A DNA stretch of 6,849 nucleotides, taken from 630D-37 sp037447295. GTDB lineage: Bacteria > Chloroflexota > Anaerolineae > Anaerolineales > Villigracilaceae. The position numbers and the translations under genes are program-made. The DNA is taken from the NCBI GenBank assembly GCA_037447295.1, contig JBBIGZ010000115.1:1-6849 (forward strand), written 5' to 3'. The notes beneath the pieces were generated by a model, which ran no database searches, was not told where the DNA came from, and was given only the letters and a program-made list of their open reading frames with translations. Below, piece after piece: positions 5,862 through 6,849 of this stretch. Position 1 is the first letter of the stretch; each line of letters begins with the position of its first letter.

Positions 5862-6849
5862 CTATTCCCTCTCTACTTTCATCAATACGGCACGCACGAC
5901 TACGCGGTAACGGTAGGTGTTCGCCTTGGCGTCGTACTCGCGGCAGGTGATGAGCGTCAGCCAGGATAGGTCTTCGTGACGCAGCACCGAGAGCGAATAG
6001 GGCGAGACCTGGCGCACCTGACGAACCTCGTAGATATAGCGCTGCCCGCCAAGATGGACGATGACCTGATCGCCATAGCGCAGGCTGCCGAGGTTCAGGA
6101 AGGGACCCGGCTGGCCGTTCGGCAAATAGACGTGCGCCGTGAGGGCAGAGTTGCCGGCGTGAGTTGGGTAGGCGGTTCCTTCCAGCCAGCCAGCCTGATT
6201 CGACAACCACGTCAGGTCCCACTCTTCGCCCTGAGCAGGGATGCCCACAATCGGCATTTTCACGCCCAGTTTGGGAATTTCCACCCAGAAATCGCCCAGG
6301 GCTTGATAGGCTTTTTCGGCCGGCTGTTCGGGAATGGAGGTGATTACTCCCGGAGCAAAGCCGGTATCGGGCAGACGCGGAATGGTCACGAGAGCGCTGC
6401 TCGAAACGCCGTACACATTCACATCACTGAGGGGATCGTAGAAGCGCTCGGTGGAAAGGGTGTTGTACGGCGACTGCGGCACACTGACATCGCCGGGCAG
6501 GCTCGTCCAAGTAAGGCTGGCAGTGTTGCGGACTTGCTGCCCCGGCGAGAGGTTGCCCAAGGAGGCCTGGAAGCGCACCACAGCTTCGGTGCGGCTGCCA
6601 CCGGTTAGCAGCGGGAAGTTCGCCCAAGTCACGCGCAGGGTGGGCGCGGCCGAATCGTCGGTCACGCCGCCGGCTGGTCCACTGACGATGGTGAGCGAAC
6701 CGGGCACGTAGGTCAGGCCGGTCGGCAGCACATCGGTCAGCACCACGTCGAAGGCGTCCACGTTGCTGGTGGCGGTGTGGCGCAGAGTCAGGGTAAAGGT
6801 CAGGGTTGAACCGGGCAGGGCAACGGTGCGGTCCACGCTCTTCAGCAGA
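5862..6849 (-). CDS. DUF11-repeat protein with C-terminal sortase domain, partial (5' end outside window)
   Basis: The frame is open to the right edge, so only the C-terminal part is seen; numbering here takes the GTG codon at 6836 as residue 1, which is probably internal. Residues 1-110 match a DUF11-type surface repeat (LLKSVDRTVALPGSTLTF just at the edge, then DVVLTDVLPTGLTYVPGS). Residues 155-159 are LPDTG followed by FAPG. A sortase domain covers about 178-324: FWVEIPKLGVKMPIVG, H235 in TAHVYLPNG, C298 in LTLITC, and R311 (or R309) in YRYRVVV, giving the His/Cys/Arg triad. The product is expected to act at the outer face of the membrane, cleaving a sorting motif and transferring the peptide to an amine. 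No C-terminal membrane segment is present, so any anchor must be N-terminal, outside the window. It converges on the aminotransferase and shares its terminator. The class of sortase is not certain. Confidence 0.85.
   Translation of the reverse strand, partial: LLKSVDRTVALPGSTLTFTLTLRHTATSNVDAFDVVLTDVLPTGLTYVPGSLTIVSGPAGGVTDDSAAPTLRVTWANFPLLTGGSRTEAVVRFQASLGNLSPGQQVRNTASLTWTSLPGDVSVPQSPYNTLSTERFYDPLSDVNVYGVSSSALVTIPRLPDTGFAPGVITSIPEQPAEKAYQALGDFWVEIPKLGVKMPIVGIPAQGEEWDLTWLSNQAGWLEGTAYPTHAGNSALTAHVYLPNGQPGPFLNLGSLRYGDQVIVHLGGQRYIYEVRQVRQVSPYSLSVLRHEDLSWLTLITCREYDAKANTYRYRVVVRAVLMKVERE

Overview
The window looks like a chromosomal segment of a moderately GC-rich bacterium, most plausibly a Chloroflexota member of the Anaerolineae type. 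That is an inference. It rests on Pro/Thr-rich linkers in lysM/M23 lipoproteins, a DUF11-sortase fusion carrying an LPxTGFAPG-like motif, and an aminotransferase of a style shared with thermophilic archaea. No rRNA, tRNA, CRISPR array, phage gene or insertion sequence was found.

Layout from left to right. (1) Positions 1-219, minus strand: the N-terminal part of an unrecognised gene that runs off the left edge. Just upstream of it lie two small tandem repeats, a purine-rich 16-bp unit and a degenerate 7-bp unit. (2) Positions 257-1870 and 1845-3377, minus strand: two tandem, overlapping, paralogous lipoproteins. Each has a lipobox, a Pro/Thr linker, a LysM domain, a lysozyme-like helical middle region and a C-terminal M23 peptidase domain. 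The zinc-ligand spacing in that domain resembles the LasA/beta-lytic (M23A) branch. (3) Positions 3378-3523: a compact divergent promoter region with a perfect TATAAT box on each strand. The plus-strand box is so close to the ATG that the ROK kinase mRNA is probably leaderless. (4) Positions 3524-4471 and 4483-5811, plus strand: a ROK-family sugar kinase (glucokinase-like), then a class III PLP aminotransferase with a strong Shine-Dalgarno site. (5) Positions 5810-5851: a 26-bp perfect palindrome flanked by A and T runs, which should terminate transcription from both sides. (6) Positions 5862-6849, minus strand, 5' end outside the window: a DUF11-repeat protein ending in a sortase domain, with an LPDTG motif between the two parts.

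Functional themes: both minus-strand blocks concern the cell envelope (peptidoglycan binding and cleavage by lipoproteins; surface-protein processing by a sortase). The central plus-strand pair is cytoplasmic metabolism (sugar phosphorylation and amino-group transfer), and no functional link to the flanking envelope genes is evident. The most unusual material is the pair of putative bifunctional wall hydrolases, the sortase that carries its own sortase-like signal, and the leaderless/divergent promoter arrangement.
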